From JABSSA01 sp039975755 (GTDB lineage Bacteria; Pseudomonadota; Alphaproteobacteria; Rhodobacterales; Rhodobacteraceae): DNA of 64,000 nt. Location: NCBI GenBank assembly GCA_039975755.1, contig JBDWGM010000062.1, positions 62,001-126,000 of the forward strand, written 5' to 3'. The notes beneath the pieces are model-generated. The model was not told the DNA's origin and did no database searches. It saw only the letters and a list, made by a program, of their open reading frames with translations. Position numbers and translations under genes: made by a program. Shown here in pieces: positions 63,734 through 64,000 of the stretch. How positions within the stretch are numbered: the first letter of the stretch is position 1; each line of letters starts with the position of its first letter.

Positions 63734-64000
63734 TCACAGGTCTCCCATGACCTGCTGATTGAACCCAAAGACGCGCCGCGCCCCTGAGATCGGGATCAAT
63801 TGCACATCGCGTGCTTGTCCCGGCTCAAAGCGTACGGCTGTACCCGATGCGATGTCTAGTCTCATGCCGCGTGCGGCGTCGCGGTCAAAGGTCAGTGCAC
63901 TATTGGCCTCGCCAAAATGGTAATGGCTGCCGACCTGAATGGGGCGGTCGCCGGTATTGGCAACATGCAGCGTGATTGCGACTGCATTTGCGTTCAATGT
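63734..64000 (-). CDS. ureB: Urease beta subunit (N-terminus cut by window edge)
   Basis: 89 residues of the C-terminal part are visible: VANTGDRPIQVGSHYHFGEA, FDRDAARGMRLDIASGTAVR and FEPGQARDVQLIPISGARRV, the UreB signature ending in the usual FNQQVMG. Only about 12 residues at the N-terminus lie beyond the window. It heads the visible part of the urease operon, with three unrelated genes between it and ureC. Confidence 0.95.
   Translation of the reverse strand, partial: TLNANAVAITLHVANTGDRPIQVGSHYHFGEANSALTFDRDAARGMRLDIASGTAVRFEPGQARDVQLIPISGARRVFGFNQQVMGDL

Noticed and set aside
1..64000. tRNA, rRNA, CRISPR array, insertion sequence or prophage
   Set aside because: I looked for T-loop patterns, repeat-spacer arrays, transposase motifs and phage genes and saw none, but I could not run dedicated searches.

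Overview
The window looks like a chromosome segment of a marine alphaproteobacterium of the Rhodobacterales (Roseobacter group). The best lineage evidence is a SAM/SAH-type riboswitch in front of metK (about 31891-31940), a class known from Rhodobacterales. Supporting evidence is a taurine-pyruvate aminotransferase divergent from tauABC, with TauR-like direct repeats between them, and gene orders such as miaB-phoH-ybeY-corC-lnt-metK-trmB and ihfB-lapA-trpF-trpB. Base composition looks moderate for this group. I saw no insertion sequence, prophage, CRISPR array, tRNA or rRNA gene.

Layout. 1-9.3 kb (mostly minus strand) is an acyl-CoA catabolism region: thiolase, a tandem NTF2-like protein and a FadB-type multifunctional enzyme in one operon, a GST, an acyl-CoA dehydrogenase broken by one in-frame TGA, an intact DmdC/FadE-like acyl-CoA dehydrogenase behind a MerR regulator, and a second MerR regulator. 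An identical 14-bp inverted-repeat operator lies upstream of both the thiolase operon and the first MerR operon. 9.3-25 kb holds two hotdog thioesterases, a MATE exporter, pyrD with a DUF952-DUF1330 fusion gene, a secreted 5'-nucleotidase, an IMPACT-family protein, a flavodoxin-like protein, an SRAP protein, glutaryl-CoA dehydrogenase, a membrane-dipeptidase-type hydrolase, waaA, moaA and several envelope or unknown proteins, one of which (23925-24287) carries an in-frame TAG. 25-34 kb is a conserved RNA/translation and envelope cluster from miaB to trmB.

34-44 kb contains cmk and aroA (minus), a polar amino-acid ABC binding protein and permease without an ATPase, then rpsA, ihfB, lapA, trpF and trpB (plus). 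44-55 kb contains a serine hydrolase, DUF2332, pth, the taurine locus (tpa divergent from tauABC), a cytosolic PAS hybrid histidine kinase and rplY. 55-64 kb contains a small membrane ORF, trpA, a PagL-like lipid A deacylase, ychF, a sulfotransferase-like protein, and part of a urease operon in which a Tat-exported cyclase, an AhpD-like protein and an LprI-like protein sit between ureB and ureC.

Together the genes describe a heterotroph that uses fatty or branched acyl-CoAs, lysine/tryptophan-derived glutaryl-CoA, taurine and urea. The most notable points are the shared MerR operator, the unknown tandem NTF2-like gene inside the fad operon, the TauC permease with a large predicted periplasmic insertion, the DUF952-DUF1330 fusion coupled to pyrD, the non-urease cassette in the urease operon, and two otherwise intact genes each broken by a single nonsense codon. 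No whole new system is proven by the sequence alone. Start sites were chosen by ribosome-binding site, family length and overlap, and family calls were made by motif recognition without database searches.
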